Shown here: piece by piece, positions 43,010 to 50,937 of the stretch
Layout: each line of letters begins with the position of its first letter
How positions within the stretch are numbered: position 1 is the first letter of the stretch
Assembly: GCF_000023865.1 (NCBI RefSeq)
Contig: NC_013159.1
Location: 1,700,001-1,764,000 of the forward strand
Direction of reading: 5' to 3'
Length of the DNA: 64,000 nt
Source of the DNA: Saccharomonospora viridis DSM 43017
GTDB taxonomy: Bacteria > Actinomycetota > Actinomycetes > Mycobacteriales > Pseudonocardiaceae
The notes under the pieces: generated by a model
What the model was told of the DNA's origin: nothing
The model's input: only the letters and a program-made list of their open reading frames with translations
Databases searched by the model: none
Made by a program: the position numbers and the translations under genes

Positions 43010-44011
43010 TCACCGCACCACGACGATGTGTTCGCCGCGGGGCACGAGCTGTCCGATCACGGGTGCTCCCGGCAGTTCCCCGGCCACCAACAGCCCGCCC
43101 GAGGTCTGGGCGTCGGCGAGCAGCAGCGCCGTTTCCTCGGCCACCCCGGAGAGGTCGGTGTACGGACGCACCCAGTCCAGATTGCGGCGCGTGCCGCCCG
43201 AGACGTATCCCGCGCGCACGGCCTCGCGCGCGGCCTCCAGCACCGGGACCGCGGCTGAGTCGACCACGGCGGTGACCCCACTGGCTCGCGCCAATTTGTA
43301 GAGATGGCCGAGCAGCCCGAATCCCGTGACATCGGTCGCGCAGCGGATTCCCGCCGACACCGCCGCCTGTGAGGCGTCGGCGTTCAACGTCGTCATCACC
43401 TCGACGGCCTCGTCGAAGGACTCGCCGGTCGCCTTGTGTCGCGTGTTCAACACACCCACGCCCAAAGGTTTCGTCAACGACAGCGGCAGGCCGGGGCGCC
43501 CGGCGTCGTTACGCATCAGCCTGTCCGCCAACGCCAGACCGGTGACGGCCAGACCGTACTTTGGTTCCGGATCGTCCACGCTGTGCCCACCGGCGAGGTG
43601 GCAGCCCGCCTGTGCGCACACCTCCGCGCCACCGCGTAACACCTCGGCGGCCAGGTCGAAGGGCAGCGTCTCCCGCGGCCAGCACAGGAGATTCACCGCC
43701 ACCAACGGTGTGCCGCCCATCGCGTAGACGTCGGACAACGCGTTGGTGGCGGCGATGCGTCCCCAGTCGTACGGGTCGTCCACGACAGGGGTGAAGAAGT
43801 CCGTGGTCGCGATGACGGCGCGGTCGCCGTCGAGCCGAACGGCGGCGGCGTCGTCACCGTCGTCGAGGCCCACGAGCAGCTCACCGGCGGGTGAGGTGGG
43901 GGTGAGCTGCGGATCGTCCAGCAGGCCACGGACCACGTTCTCCAGTTCACCGGGTGGGATCTTGCACGCGCAGCCGCCTCCGTGGGCGTACTGGGTCAGT
44001 CGGTATGCCAT
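43010..44011 (-). CDS. selD: Selenide, water dikinase
   Basis: 333 residues. SelD makes selenophosphate from selenide and ATP. The N-terminal YAHGGGCACKIPP loop carries the active-site cysteine and lysine (Cys, not Sec, at the first position), followed by TTDFFTPVVDDPYDWGRIAA and DVYAMGGTPL metal/ATP motifs. It is divergent from tRNA-Sec and selA, which confirms the assignment. ATG 44011 starts at the conserved MAYRLTQYAHGGG; the open frame continues upstream across the tRNA, which is not meaningful. Confidence 0.95.
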   Translation of the reverse strand: MAYRLTQYAHGGGCACKIPPGELENVVRGLLDDPQLTPTSPAGELLVGLDDGDDAAAVRLDGDRAVIATTDFFTPVVDDPYDWGRIAATNALSDVYAMGGTPLVAVNLLCWPRETLPFDLAAEVLRGGAEVCAQAGCHLAGGHSVDDPEPKYGLAVTGLALADRLMRNDAGRPGLPLSLTKPLGVGVLNTRHKATGESFDEAVEVMTTLNADASQAAVSAGIRCATDVTGFGLLGHLYKLARASGVTAVVDSAAVPVLEAAREAVRAGYVSGGTRRNLDWVRPYTDLSGVAEETALLLADAQTSGGLLVAGELPGAPVIGQLVPRGEHIVVVR

Positions 44012-44188
44012 TGGCTCATGCTGGCCCGGCGCACCGTTTCCCGCACGGGTCGCTGCGGATATCGCACGGATGTCGTACGGAACCCGATCGGGGATTTCCC
44101 GGCGCGGTCGTCCCCTGTGGTGGTGGCCCGTCGCGTTCGTCGCACTGCGCACTGTGAATCTTGCTGGCACGATGTCGGTATGTCCCAG

Positions 44189-44280
44189 GGAGGCGCTTCC
44201 GGCCTGGTGACCGGCACGGTCTTCAAAACCGTTGAACGGCGGACACCGTCGTTGGCGGGTTCGATTCCCGTTCGCCTCCG
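44189..44280 (+). tRNA. selC: tRNA-Sec (UCA anticodon)
   Basis: A 92-base tRNA with the features of selenocysteine tRNA: acceptor stem GGAGGCG (44189-44195) with CGCCTCC (44273-44279), discriminator G44280, anticodon arm ACGGT-CTTCAAA-ACCGT with anticodon TCA, a long variable arm (CGGCGG/CCGTCG with one G-U pair), and T-arm CGGG-TTCGATT-CCCG. The eighth acceptor position is C opposite T, not paired. CCA is not encoded. selA follows directly, selD is divergent. Confidence 0.95.
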
Positions 44281-44309
44281 CGATGTCGTCCTTGTCCGGG
44301 GAGACGCTC

Positions 44310-45611
44310 GTGACCGACGTGCGTAGGCACATCCCGCGAACCGATGTCCTTCTCGGCGAGCCACGGTTGGCCAAGGCCGTGGACGACCTCGGACGGGATC
44401 TCGTCAAAAGCGCGGTCACGGCGGCGCAGAACCGGGCACGGGCCGGGGAGATCGCGCCCGAGGCGGTCGTCGAGGAGGCGGTGGCCTCGTTGCCGACCTC
44501 CGCCTCGTCGCTGCGGGAGGTGCTCAACGCCACCGGCGTATTGGTTCATACCAATTTGGGGCGTGCGCCGTTGTCCGCCGCCGCGTTGAAGGCCGTGCGG
44601 ACCGCGGGTGGGAGCACCGACGTCGAATTCGACCTCACCGACGGTCGAAGGGCCCGTCGGGGGCGAGGCGCGCTCGACGCGCTCGCGCGGGCGCTTCCCG
44701 AGGTCGGGGGCGTCGACGGCGTCCACGTGGTCAACAACAACGCCGCCGCCCTCCTGCTGTGCGCCCTCGTGCTCGCCCCCGGCAAGGAGATCATCATCAG
44801 TCGCGGCGAGTTGGTCGAGATCGGGGACTCCTTCCGCATCCCCGACCTGGTCACCTCGGCCGGAGCACGACTGCGCGAAGTGGGTGCCACCAACCGCACC
44901 CGGCTCTCCGACTACACCGACGCGCTCGGCCCCGACACCGGTTTCGTACTCAAGGTCCACCCGTCGAACTTCCGCGTCACCGGCTTCACGTCCCAAGTAC
45001 CGGTCTCCCGTCTCTCCCGGCTCGACGTACCCGTGGTGGTCGACATCGGTTCGGGACTGCTCCGCCCCCATCCCCGGCTGCCCGACGAACCCGACGCCGC
45101 CACCGCCTTGGCCGCGGGCGCCGACGTCGTCACCGCCAGCGGTGACAAACTGCTCGGCGGTCCGCAGGCGGGTCTGCTGTTCGGGGACCACGCGTTGCTC
45201 CGCCGGCTGCGGCGACACCCGGCCGCCCGGGCGCTGCGCGTGGACAAACTCACGCTCGCCGCACTGGAGGCGACCGTACGCGGCCCCGAGCCACCGGTGC
45301 GGCGGTTCCTCGACGCCGACGTCGACGCGTTGCGCGCGCGAGCCGAGCGGATCGCGACGGTGTTGACGCGACGGGGGGTGGACGCGAAGGCCGTGTCCAC
45401 CACGGCGGCGGTCGGGGGAGGCGGTGCACCCGGGGTGGAATTGCCGAGCGCCGCGGTGAGTCTGTCCGAGGACTACGCCCCCCGACTGCGCTTGGGGGAA
45501 CCCGCCGTGGTGGGACGGGTCGAACGTGGACGCTGTCTGCTCGACCTGCGGACCGTCGAGCCTGAGGAGGACGAACGTCTGGTGGAGGCCGTGTCCCGAT
45601 GCATGTCGTAG
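44310..45611 (+). CDS. selA: L-seryl-tRNA(Sec) selenium transferase
   Basis: 433 residues. SelA converts seryl-tRNA(Sec) to selenocysteyl-tRNA(Sec) with selenophosphate and PLP. NATGVLVHTNLGRAPLS near residue 75 and TASGDKLLGGPQAGLL near 280, containing the PLP lysine, are diagnostic. GTG 44310 was chosen because GGGGAG lies six bases upstream; ATG 44283 in the same frame starts only three bases after the tRNA and has no ribosome site. It overlaps selB by 13 bases. Confidence 0.94.
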   Translation: MTDVRRHIPRTDVLLGEPRLAKAVDDLGRDLVKSAVTAAQNRARAGEIAPEAVVEEAVASLPTSASSLREVLNATGVLVHTNLGRAPLSAAALKAVRTAGGSTDVEFDLTDGRRARRGRGALDALARALPEVGGVDGVHVVNNNAAALLLCALVLAPGKEIIISRGELVEIGDSFRIPDLVTSAGARLREVGATNRTRLSDYTDALGPDTGFVLKVHPSNFRVTGFTSQVPVSRLSRLDVPVVVDIGSGLLRPHPRLPDEPDAATALAAGADVVTASGDKLLGGPQAGLLFGDHALLRRLRRHPAARALRVDKLTLAALEATVRGPEPPVRRFLDADVDALRARAERIATVLTRRGVDAKAVSTTAAVGGGGAPGVELPSAAVSLSEDYAPRLRLGEPAVVGRVERGRCLLDLRTVEPEEDERLVEAVSRCMS

Positions 45612-47350
45612 CCACGGCAGGGCACGTCGATCACGGCAAGTCCACTCTGGTGAAGGCCTTGACCGGCATGGAACCCGATCGACTCGGCGAGGAACGCCGC
45701 AGAGGCCTGACCATCGACCTCGGATTCGTGTGGACCGACGTGGCCGGTCAGACGTTCGCGTTCGTCGACGTACCGGGACACCAGCGGTTCGTGCCGACCA
45801 TGCTCGCGGGCACCGGACCGGTGACCGCCGTGCTGTTCGTGGTGGCGGCCGACGAAGGGTGGCAGGCCCAGTCCAGCGAACACCTCGCCGCGCTCGACGC
45901 GTTCGGGGTCCGACACGGCGTCCTCGCCGTGACCAAGGCCGACAGGGCGGATCCGCGGCCCGTGCTCGTCGAAGCGAGCGAACGCCTCGCGGCGAGTAGC
46001 CTCGGCCGCGTTCCCGCCGTCGCGGTGAGTGCGCACACGGGCGCGGGAATCGACGCGTTGAGGGCGGAACTGGCGACGCTGGGACGGGAGCTTCCCGCCG
46101 CTGACACCGAGGCGGACGTACGGCTGTGGGTGGACCGGGCGTTCACGGTCCACGGTGCGGGCACGGTCGTCACCGGAACACTCGGCGCGGGTCGACTGCG
46201 GGTCGGTGACGAACTGGTGTTCGGTCGTGACGGACGTCGTTGCGGGGTGCGGGGACTGCAGTCGCTGGGACGTGCGTGCGACACCGTGGAGGCGGTGGCG
46301 CGGGTCGCGGTGAACCTCCGCGGCCTCGACCACCGTGACATCGACCGGGGAGACGCCCTCCTCACCCCGGACGCCTGGCGGTACACCCGCGAGATCGATG
46401 TGCGGTTGCGTGGGGACAAGGCGGAGGACGTGAACCGGGAACTGACGGTGCACCTCGGTGCCGCCGCCGTCCCCTGCCGGGTGCGTCCACTCGCGACCGA
46501 CCTGGCGCGGCTGTCGTTGTCGGCCGAGCTGCCGTTGCGGGCGGGTGACCGGGGACTGCTGCGCGATCCGGGGCAACACCGTGTCCCCGCGGGGATCGAG
46601 GTGCTGGACCCACGGCCTCCCGGACTGCGGCGCAGAGGGGCGGCACGAGCCCGTGCGGAGGAACTGGCCCACGATGACCCCGCGGCCGGATACGTGCGTC
46701 GTCACGGTGTCGTCGCCGTTGCGGAACTGCGGGCACTCGGCTGGGAGGTACCCGGCTCGCGCGTGGGGCGCTGGGCCGTCGCCGACGGGCTGCTCGACCG
46801 GCTGGTCGGCCGTGTACGAGACCTGGTGGCCGAGCGGCGTGACCGGGACCCGTTGGCCCCTGGGTTGTCGGTGGAGTCCTTGCGTCGGGAACTCGACGTG
46901 CCCGACGACCTCCTGGCCGCGGTGCTACCCGCCACCGGGCTCGTCGTCCGCGACGGTGTCGTGGTCGATCCACGCAGGCCGTCGGCGTTACCCGATTCGG
47001 TCGAACGAGCCGTTCGGGTGGTGCAACAGCGGCTCGAACAGGACCCGTTCACCGCGCCCGAGGCGCACGACCTCGCCGAATTGGGGCTCGGGCCGAAACA
47101 GCTCGCCGCCGCCGAACGAGCGGGGCGGTTGGTCCGGATCGCGGACGGTGTCGTCTTGGGCCCCGACGCGCTGGAAACGGCCGTGCGTGTGCTGGCGACC
47201 CTGCCCGAGCCGTTCACCGTCAGCCAGGTCCGACGTGCCCTGGGCACCACGCGCAGGGTCGCCGTTCCGTTACTCGAACGACTCGACGCCGAGGGCAGGA
47301 CCCGGCGTGCGCCCGACGGCACGAGGACGCTGCGGCGTCCCGACCGGTGA
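45599..47350 (+). CDS. selB: Selenocysteine-specific elongation factor
   Basis: 583 residues. The GTPase domain has GHVDHGKST (P-loop, residue ~8), DVPGH and TKAD motifs; EF-Tu-like beta-barrels follow, then C-terminal winged helices (~400-580) that bind the SECIS hairpin of selenoprotein mRNAs. ATG 45599 lies inside the selA 3' end, giving coupled translation. No selenoprotein gene with an in-frame TGA is seen in this window; formate dehydrogenase elsewhere is the usual client. Confidence 0.94.
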   Translation: MHVVATAGHVDHGKSTLVKALTGMEPDRLGEERRRGLTIDLGFVWTDVAGQTFAFVDVPGHQRFVPTMLAGTGPVTAVLFVVAADEGWQAQSSEHLAALDAFGVRHGVLAVTKADRADPRPVLVEASERLAASSLGRVPAVAVSAHTGAGIDALRAELATLGRELPAADTEADVRLWVDRAFTVHGAGTVVTGTLGAGRLRVGDELVFGRDGRRCGVRGLQSLGRACDTVEAVARVAVNLRGLDHRDIDRGDALLTPDAWRYTREIDVRLRGDKAEDVNRELTVHLGAAAVPCRVRPLATDLARLSLSAELPLRAGDRGLLRDPGQHRVPAGIEVLDPRPPGLRRRGAARARAEELAHDDPAAGYVRRHGVVAVAELRALGWEVPGSRVGRWAVADGLLDRLVGRVRDLVAERRDRDPLAPGLSVESLRRELDVPDDLLAAVLPATGLVVRDGVVVDPRRPSALPDSVERAVRVVQQRLEQDPFTAPEAHDLAELGLGPKQLAAAERAGRLVRIADGVVLGPDALETAVRVLATLPEPFTVSQVRRALGTTRRVAVPLLERLDAEGRTRRAPDGTRTLRRPDR

Positions 47351-47473
47351 GCCGGGCACGCGACAGCCCCGTGCCACCTGCGAAAACCGCCGAAACGACT
47401 CCCCGGACAGCGGATACGCCCGCGGTTCGTGAGGCGGAGTCCCCGTCGAACGGGAAATCCGACGATCACTCAT

Positions 47474-47499
47474 GGAATGGTGGGGGACTTCGTGATGTT
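47474..47499 (+). promoter_or_regulatory. SigR/SigH-type promoter of the thioredoxin gene
   Basis: GGAAT (47474-47478), an 18-base spacer and GTT (47497-47499) match the GGAAT-N18-GTT consensus of the redox-stress ECF sigma factor SigR (SigH in mycobacteria). It lies about 50 bases upstream of the thioredoxin start, giving a leader of about 45 bases. Thioredoxin genes are classic targets of this sigma factor. Confidence 0.65.
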
Positions 47500-47514
47500 G
47501 ACCTTATGAAGGTC
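47500..47514. promoter_or_regulatory. Palindrome at the thioredoxin transcription start
   Basis: GACCTT-ATG-AAGGTC is a perfect six-base dyad starting directly after the GTT of the SigR-type -10, so it covers the expected transcription start. It could be a repressor site or a small 5' hairpin protecting the mRNA. Confidence 0.35.
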
Positions 47515-47549
47515 CACGAGGACAGTCCACGAAGACAAGGAGAAATCCG

Positions 47550-47918
47550 ATGGCGACAGTCGAACTGACGAGCGAGAACTTCAACGAGATCGTCGGAGCA
47601 CCGGGGACGGTCTTCGTGGACTTCTGGGCCTCGTGGTGCGGACCGTGCCGTACTTTCGCGCCCGTGTTCGAACAGGCGTCGGAGCAACACCCGGACATCA
47701 CCTTCGGCAAGGTGAACACCGAGGAGCAGCTCGAGTTGGCTCAGGTGTTCGGCATCTCCTCCATCCCCACGCTCATGGCGGTCCGTGACGGCATCGTGCT
47801 CTACGCCGAGCCGGGAGCACTGCCCGCGCCGGTTTTCGAGGAACTCATCGACAAGGTGCGCCAGGTCGACATGGACGAGGTGCGTGCCGAGATCGAGCGT
47901 CAGGAGCGCGAGAGCTGA
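47550..47918 (+). CDS. Thioredoxin
   Basis: 122 residues, the normal thioredoxin fold with FVDFWASWCGPCRTFAP; the WCGPC redox pair lies near residue 29, and the cis-proline is in SIPTLMA near 74. It reduces protein disulfides in the cytoplasm with electrons from thioredoxin reductase, which is not adjacent. AAGGAGAAATCCG precedes the ATG. The upstream SigR-type promoter suggests induction by thiol oxidation. A short C-terminal extension (VDMDEVRAEIERQERES) is helical. Confidence 0.93.
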   Translation: MATVELTSENFNEIVGAPGTVFVDFWASWCGPCRTFAPVFEQASEQHPDITFGKVNTEEQLELAQVFGISSIPTLMAVRDGIVLYAEPGALPAPVFEELIDKVRQVDMDEVRAEIERQERES

Positions 47919-47950
47919 GAACTCGTCGGTAGCACCGGAGTCCGGCCGGT

Positions 47951-47986
47951 ACCCACGATCGCGCACTGTGGTTTGCGATCGTGGGT
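47951..47986. terminator. Perfect 12-bp hairpin after thioredoxin
   Basis: ACCCACGATCGC (47951-47962) pairs perfectly with GCGATCGTGGGT (47975-47986) around a 12-base loop. It lies 33 bases after the thioredoxin stop and just before the promoter of the next gene, so it is probably a terminator; the lack of a T-run is usual here. Confidence 0.55.
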
Positions 47987-48001
47987 GCCTACAATGAATC
48001 C

Positions 48002-48274
48002 ATGGATGGACCTCGACCGGTCACCGAGGTACCCGATGTCGTAGGGCTGGGTGCCGACGATGCATGTGACATCGTGCGCCGTGCCGGACTGATCCCGGTG
48101 GGGCCGGGCGGTGCGGAACTGCCGATGTCCGGAATCGTGACCGCGCAACGTCCGGTGGGCGCCGCGGGTGCGGTCGAGGGCGCGGAAGTGGTGTTGTGGA
48201 TCAATCCCGGTAAGGAAGCCCCGGTCGGTGCCAGTAGTACCGGCCCGCTGGAGACCGCGTCCCCTGATCTTTGA
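48002..48274 (+). CDS. Small single PASTA-domain protein
   Basis: 90 residues. One PASTA module covers ~8-75: EVPDVVGLGADDACDIVRRAGL, then TAQRPVGAAGAVEGAEVVLW. PASTA domains usually bind peptidoglycan fragments outside the cell, but this protein has no signal peptide or membrane helix, so its site of action is unclear. A TACAAT -10 at 47990-47995 places the transcription start at the ATG itself, suggesting a leaderless mRNA; the earlier GTG at 47981 lies in the hairpin and is unlikely. Confidence 0.75.
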   Translation: MDGPRPVTEVPDVVGLGADDACDIVRRAGLIPVGPGGAELPMSGIVTAQRPVGAAGAVEGAEVVLWINPGKEAPVGASSTGPLETASPDL

Positions 48275-48307
48275 GCACGCCACGGATGGGAAACGGGTCG
48301 GATCGGC

Positions 48308-48622
48308 TCACAGCCGTGCCGGAACGCTCGGCGTCCATCGGCCGCCTCGGCCGGGAGCCGAGCCGTGGCTCAGCGGACCCGAGCGCTGACGGGGCAGTGG
48401 AGCGGGACGACGGATCGTCGTACGGCGTGCGGTCGAAGCCGTCGAGACACGGACCCGTTCCCGTTCCCGGCACGGTAGGCAGACGATGACGGTGCCCGCT
48501 TCCTGACCGTCGGTGTCGATCAGCGATGCGATCCTGGCGGTACGGAAACCGCATTCACCACAGACGAATGCCGGTGCGTCCGGCCGAAATCTGACGCCTT
48601 TGTCGCCGGCTGTCGACGTCAC
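48308..48622 (-). CDS. Small zinc-ribbon protein
   Basis: 104 residues. FVCGECGFRTARIASL near residue 20 and VIVCLPCRERER near 47 give two CxxC pairs, a zinc-ribbon pattern. The C-terminal 45 residues are basic and low in complexity. GTG 48622 overlaps the stop of a short open frame upstream (GTGA) and has GAGGAGGGCG upstream. No function assigned. It is convergent with the PASTA gene. Confidence 0.5.
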   Translation of the reverse strand: MTSTAGDKGVRFRPDAPAFVCGECGFRTARIASLIDTDGQEAGTVIVCLPCRERERVRVSTASTARRTTIRRPAPLPRQRSGPLSHGSAPGRGGRWTPSVPARL

Positions 48623-48855
48623 AGCACATCGCCCTCCTCACTGAGTGTGAACGGACTGTCAGCCGGGTACCCAGGCGACGCCATGACACACGGCGTAGAC
48701 GCAGAAAATTCCTGTTCAGTCGATTCGGTGAAGCACGGCGCGAATCCCCTGCGACGGACCAGGTCCAGGCGTTGCCGGCACGGAATTTCCGGTCCCGGTG
48801 GGGCAAGGCGTTCGGGTCGGTACTCAACCGGATCGGGTGTTTTCGTTCCCGTCAT
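48619..48855 (-). CDS. Possible small hypothetical protein
   Basis: 78 residues, no recognised domain. Its only support is the four-base overlap with the zinc-ribbon gene downstream. The composition (SPGYPADSPFTLSEEGDVL at the end) is not obviously shadow-like, but there is no clear ribosome site before ATG 48855. It may be non-coding leader sequence instead. Confidence 0.3.
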   Translation of the reverse strand: MTGTKTPDPVEYRPERLAPPGPEIPCRQRLDLVRRRGFAPCFTESTEQEFSASTPCVMASPGYPADSPFTLSEEGDVL

Positions 48856-49004
48856 GGATCCGCCCGCTCACGGTGGGGCAGGGGGAGTGGACTGTCCGGC
48901 GCCGTCCCGTGGGGTGAGCATGTCCCGGCGGTGTCACGAAGTCGACAAGGCGGCGACGTGCGGACGAGGGTCGGGGCGAGGACACGAGCGAGGGGAGCAC
49001 GGCC

Positions 49005-49469
49005 ATGGCGCCGCGGCGTAGCGCGGGGATACTGCTGTATCGCGTGGTCGACGACGTGCCCCACGTGTTGCTCGGCCACATGGGCGGACCGTTCTGGGCG
49101 CGTCGTGACGCAGGGGCCTGGACCGTGCCGAAAGGCGAGTACGGAAGCGACGAAGGACCCGAAGCGGCGGCGCGACGGGAATTCACCGAGGAACTCGGCA
49201 TGCCGCCACCGGAGGGCAGGCTCGTGTCGCTGGGTGAGGTGCGGCAGTCCGGTGGCAAGGTCGTGACCGCGTTCGCGCTGCGCGGCGAGCTGGACCCCGA
49301 CGCGATCGCCCCGGGAACGTTCTCGCTGGAATGGCCCACGGGGTCGGGTGTGGTGCGCGAATTCCCCGAAGTGGATCGAGTCGCGTGGTTTACCCTCGAT
49401 CGGGCGAGAAGCAAACTCGTGGTAGCGCAGCGGGTGTTCGTGGACCGGCTCGCGGCGTATCTCCATTGA
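49005..49469 (+). CDS. Nudix hydrolase
   Basis: 154 residues. A complete Nudix box (G-x5-E-x7-REFTEELGM) begins near residue 45, with WTVPKGEYG just before it. Such proteins cleave nucleoside diphosphates linked to another group and are often housekeeping enzymes; this group resembles Ap4A or NTP-related pyrophosphohydrolases, but the substrate is not decided. GAGGGGAGCACGGCC precedes the ATG. It is not in an operon. Confidence 0.9.
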   Translation: MAPRRSAGILLYRVVDDVPHVLLGHMGGPFWARRDAGAWTVPKGEYGSDEGPEAAARREFTEELGMPPPEGRLVSLGEVRQSGGKVVTAFALRGELDPDAIAPGTFSLEWPTGSGVVREFPEVDRVAWFTLDRARSKLVVAQRVFVDRLAAYLH

Positions 49470-49622
49470 GCGGGTACGCCGTTCGAGTGTCCACGTTGAC
49501 CATGAAGAGGTGTCGTTGCGTGGAGAACCCCGCTACGACGTCGGGATCTGGATCGATCGGGCAGGAAAGGGCGATTCCGGTCGCGCTGTTTGTCGCCCCC
49601 TGACAAGGGTACGTATGCAGCC

Positions 49623-49931
49623 ATGAGCAGCGCGCCGCAGGCTCCGCCGGTGGGAACGGGTTGGGTCCACGTTGTGGGCGACCCCAGTCACCGGATCGTG
49701 CTCGCAGACGGTACGGCGGTAGAGATCCTCGCGTCCTACCCGGTGCGGACGGACGCCGGACTCTACAGCATCGCCACGGCAATCGAGTTCGGGTGTGCCC
49801 GATGTTGCCAAGGATGTGAGGCCACACTCGTCGCCGTTCGCGACCATCAGTTGCTCTGCCCGGGATGTTACGGCTCGTTGGGGGCCGTGCAGACACCGTC
49901 GGACGAGACGCAGGAGCAAAGCGCTGCGTGA
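49623..49931 (+). CDS. Small cysteine-rich hypothetical protein
   Basis: 102 residues. Cysteines are grouped as FGCARCCQGCEATL near residue 58 and LLCPGCYGSL near 80, suggesting one or two metal sites. The N-terminal half (VGDPSHRIVLADGTAVEILAS) looks like a small beta domain. No signal peptide. ATG 49623 was chosen because the preceding in-frame sequence is not conserved-looking; a 5' alternative exists at 49590. Function unknown. Confidence 0.5.
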   Translation: MSSAPQAPPVGTGWVHVVGDPSHRIVLADGTAVEILASYPVRTDAGLYSIATAIEFGCARCCQGCEATLVAVRDHQLLCPGCYGSLGAVQTPSDETQEQSAA

Positions 49932-50135
49932 ACCGTACCGTGTGGACTGCGCACTCGGCCTTCGGGCGTTCTCGGCGGGGGACAAGGCCCTTCCCTGCCC
50001 TCTTCCGGGATGAAGCCGGTGGCAGAGCCCGGTGGCCGAGGTGACGGGGCCGCTCATCGGAGTCGAAGCGGTCGGCCCGTGTGTCACCGCTACGACAGAA
50101 CGCCGCAGCGGTGTCCTCGGCCCCGGGGCATGCGC

Positions 50136-50888
50136 TCACCGCACCGCGAACAGGGTCGGCCTCGGATCGGCGCTCCACCGCGCCAACCACGGTCCGAGCA
50201 GGGCGTAGACGTCGGGATCGAGTCCCATCCCGGTGTGGGAGCTGGTGACCTCGACGCAGTCCGCACAAGGGTCCTGGCACAGCCACCACGGCACCACGGA
50301 GTCGTTCCGGGAGAACACCGACACCGCGGGCACCTGCCGGGGCAAAGGCGCGCGCAACAGAGCCGAATTCACCCGGTAACAGGCGCCCCGGAGGCAGTCG
50401 GCGTCGAGGAGTCCAGGCACCCCGAACGCGGAAAGCCTCACCAGGGCCTGGGCGAGCTCCAGGCCCCGGGCGTGCACGCCGAGCGGGTTGAGCACGGGGG
50501 AGGCCAGCATCACCAAACCGCGCACCAGATCGGGCCTGCGGACGGCGGCGAGCCTGCTGAGCCACCCACCTCGGCTCTGCCCGATGACGATCACGCGACG
50601 GCCGGTCGTCCGCGCGAGGTCCTCCAGCCGATGTTCGAGGTGGTTGACCAACCGGGTCGTGCAGCCGAGGTTCAGCCCGGTCCGCGTGCCACGAGGGTGA
50701 TATCCCCGGGCCGCGAGCCAGGAACGCAGTAGGCGCAGGCTCCAGTCACCGAAGCCGAACCCCGGAACCAACAGCACGCCCTGCCCGGTTCCGTCACCGG
50801 CATCTCCGGAACGCCAGACGGGGTGCCGGAGCAGTTGCGCGATCATCCGCGCGGTGGGACCCAGCACCCGTTCCCGAGTCGACCGCAT
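50136..50888 (-). CDS. Alpha/beta hydrolase
   Basis: 250 residues. VLLVPGFGFGDWSL near residue 40 is the oxyanion region and VIGQSRGGWLS near 100 holds the nucleophile serine in GxSxG. An aspartate in SRNDSVVPWW near 190 and a histidine in SSHTGMGLDP near 215 complete a likely catalytic triad. It resembles actinobacterial esterase/lipase-like hydrolases of unknown substrate. ATG 50888 lies close to the msiK stop (about 50 bases), same direction. Confidence 0.85.
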   Translation of the reverse strand: MRSTRERVLGPTARMIAQLLRHPVWRSGDAGDGTGQGVLLVPGFGFGDWSLRLLRSWLAARGYHPRGTRTGLNLGCTTRLVNHLEHRLEDLARTTGRRVIVIGQSRGGWLSRLAAVRRPDLVRGLVMLASPVLNPLGVHARGLELAQALVRLSAFGVPGLLDADCLRGACYRVNSALLRAPLPRQVPAVSVFSRNDSVVPWWLCQDPCADCVEVTSSHTGMGLDPDVYALLGPWLARWSADPRPTLFAVR

Positions 50889-50937
50889 CCTGGCTCATAC
50901 CCGGGGCGATCCCGGCTTACGCCGGATCCGGCGGCGA

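Noticed and set aside
43010-44011. Selenocysteine-containing SelD
   Set aside because: The active-site position is a normal cysteine codon; no in-frame TGA is present before the stop.
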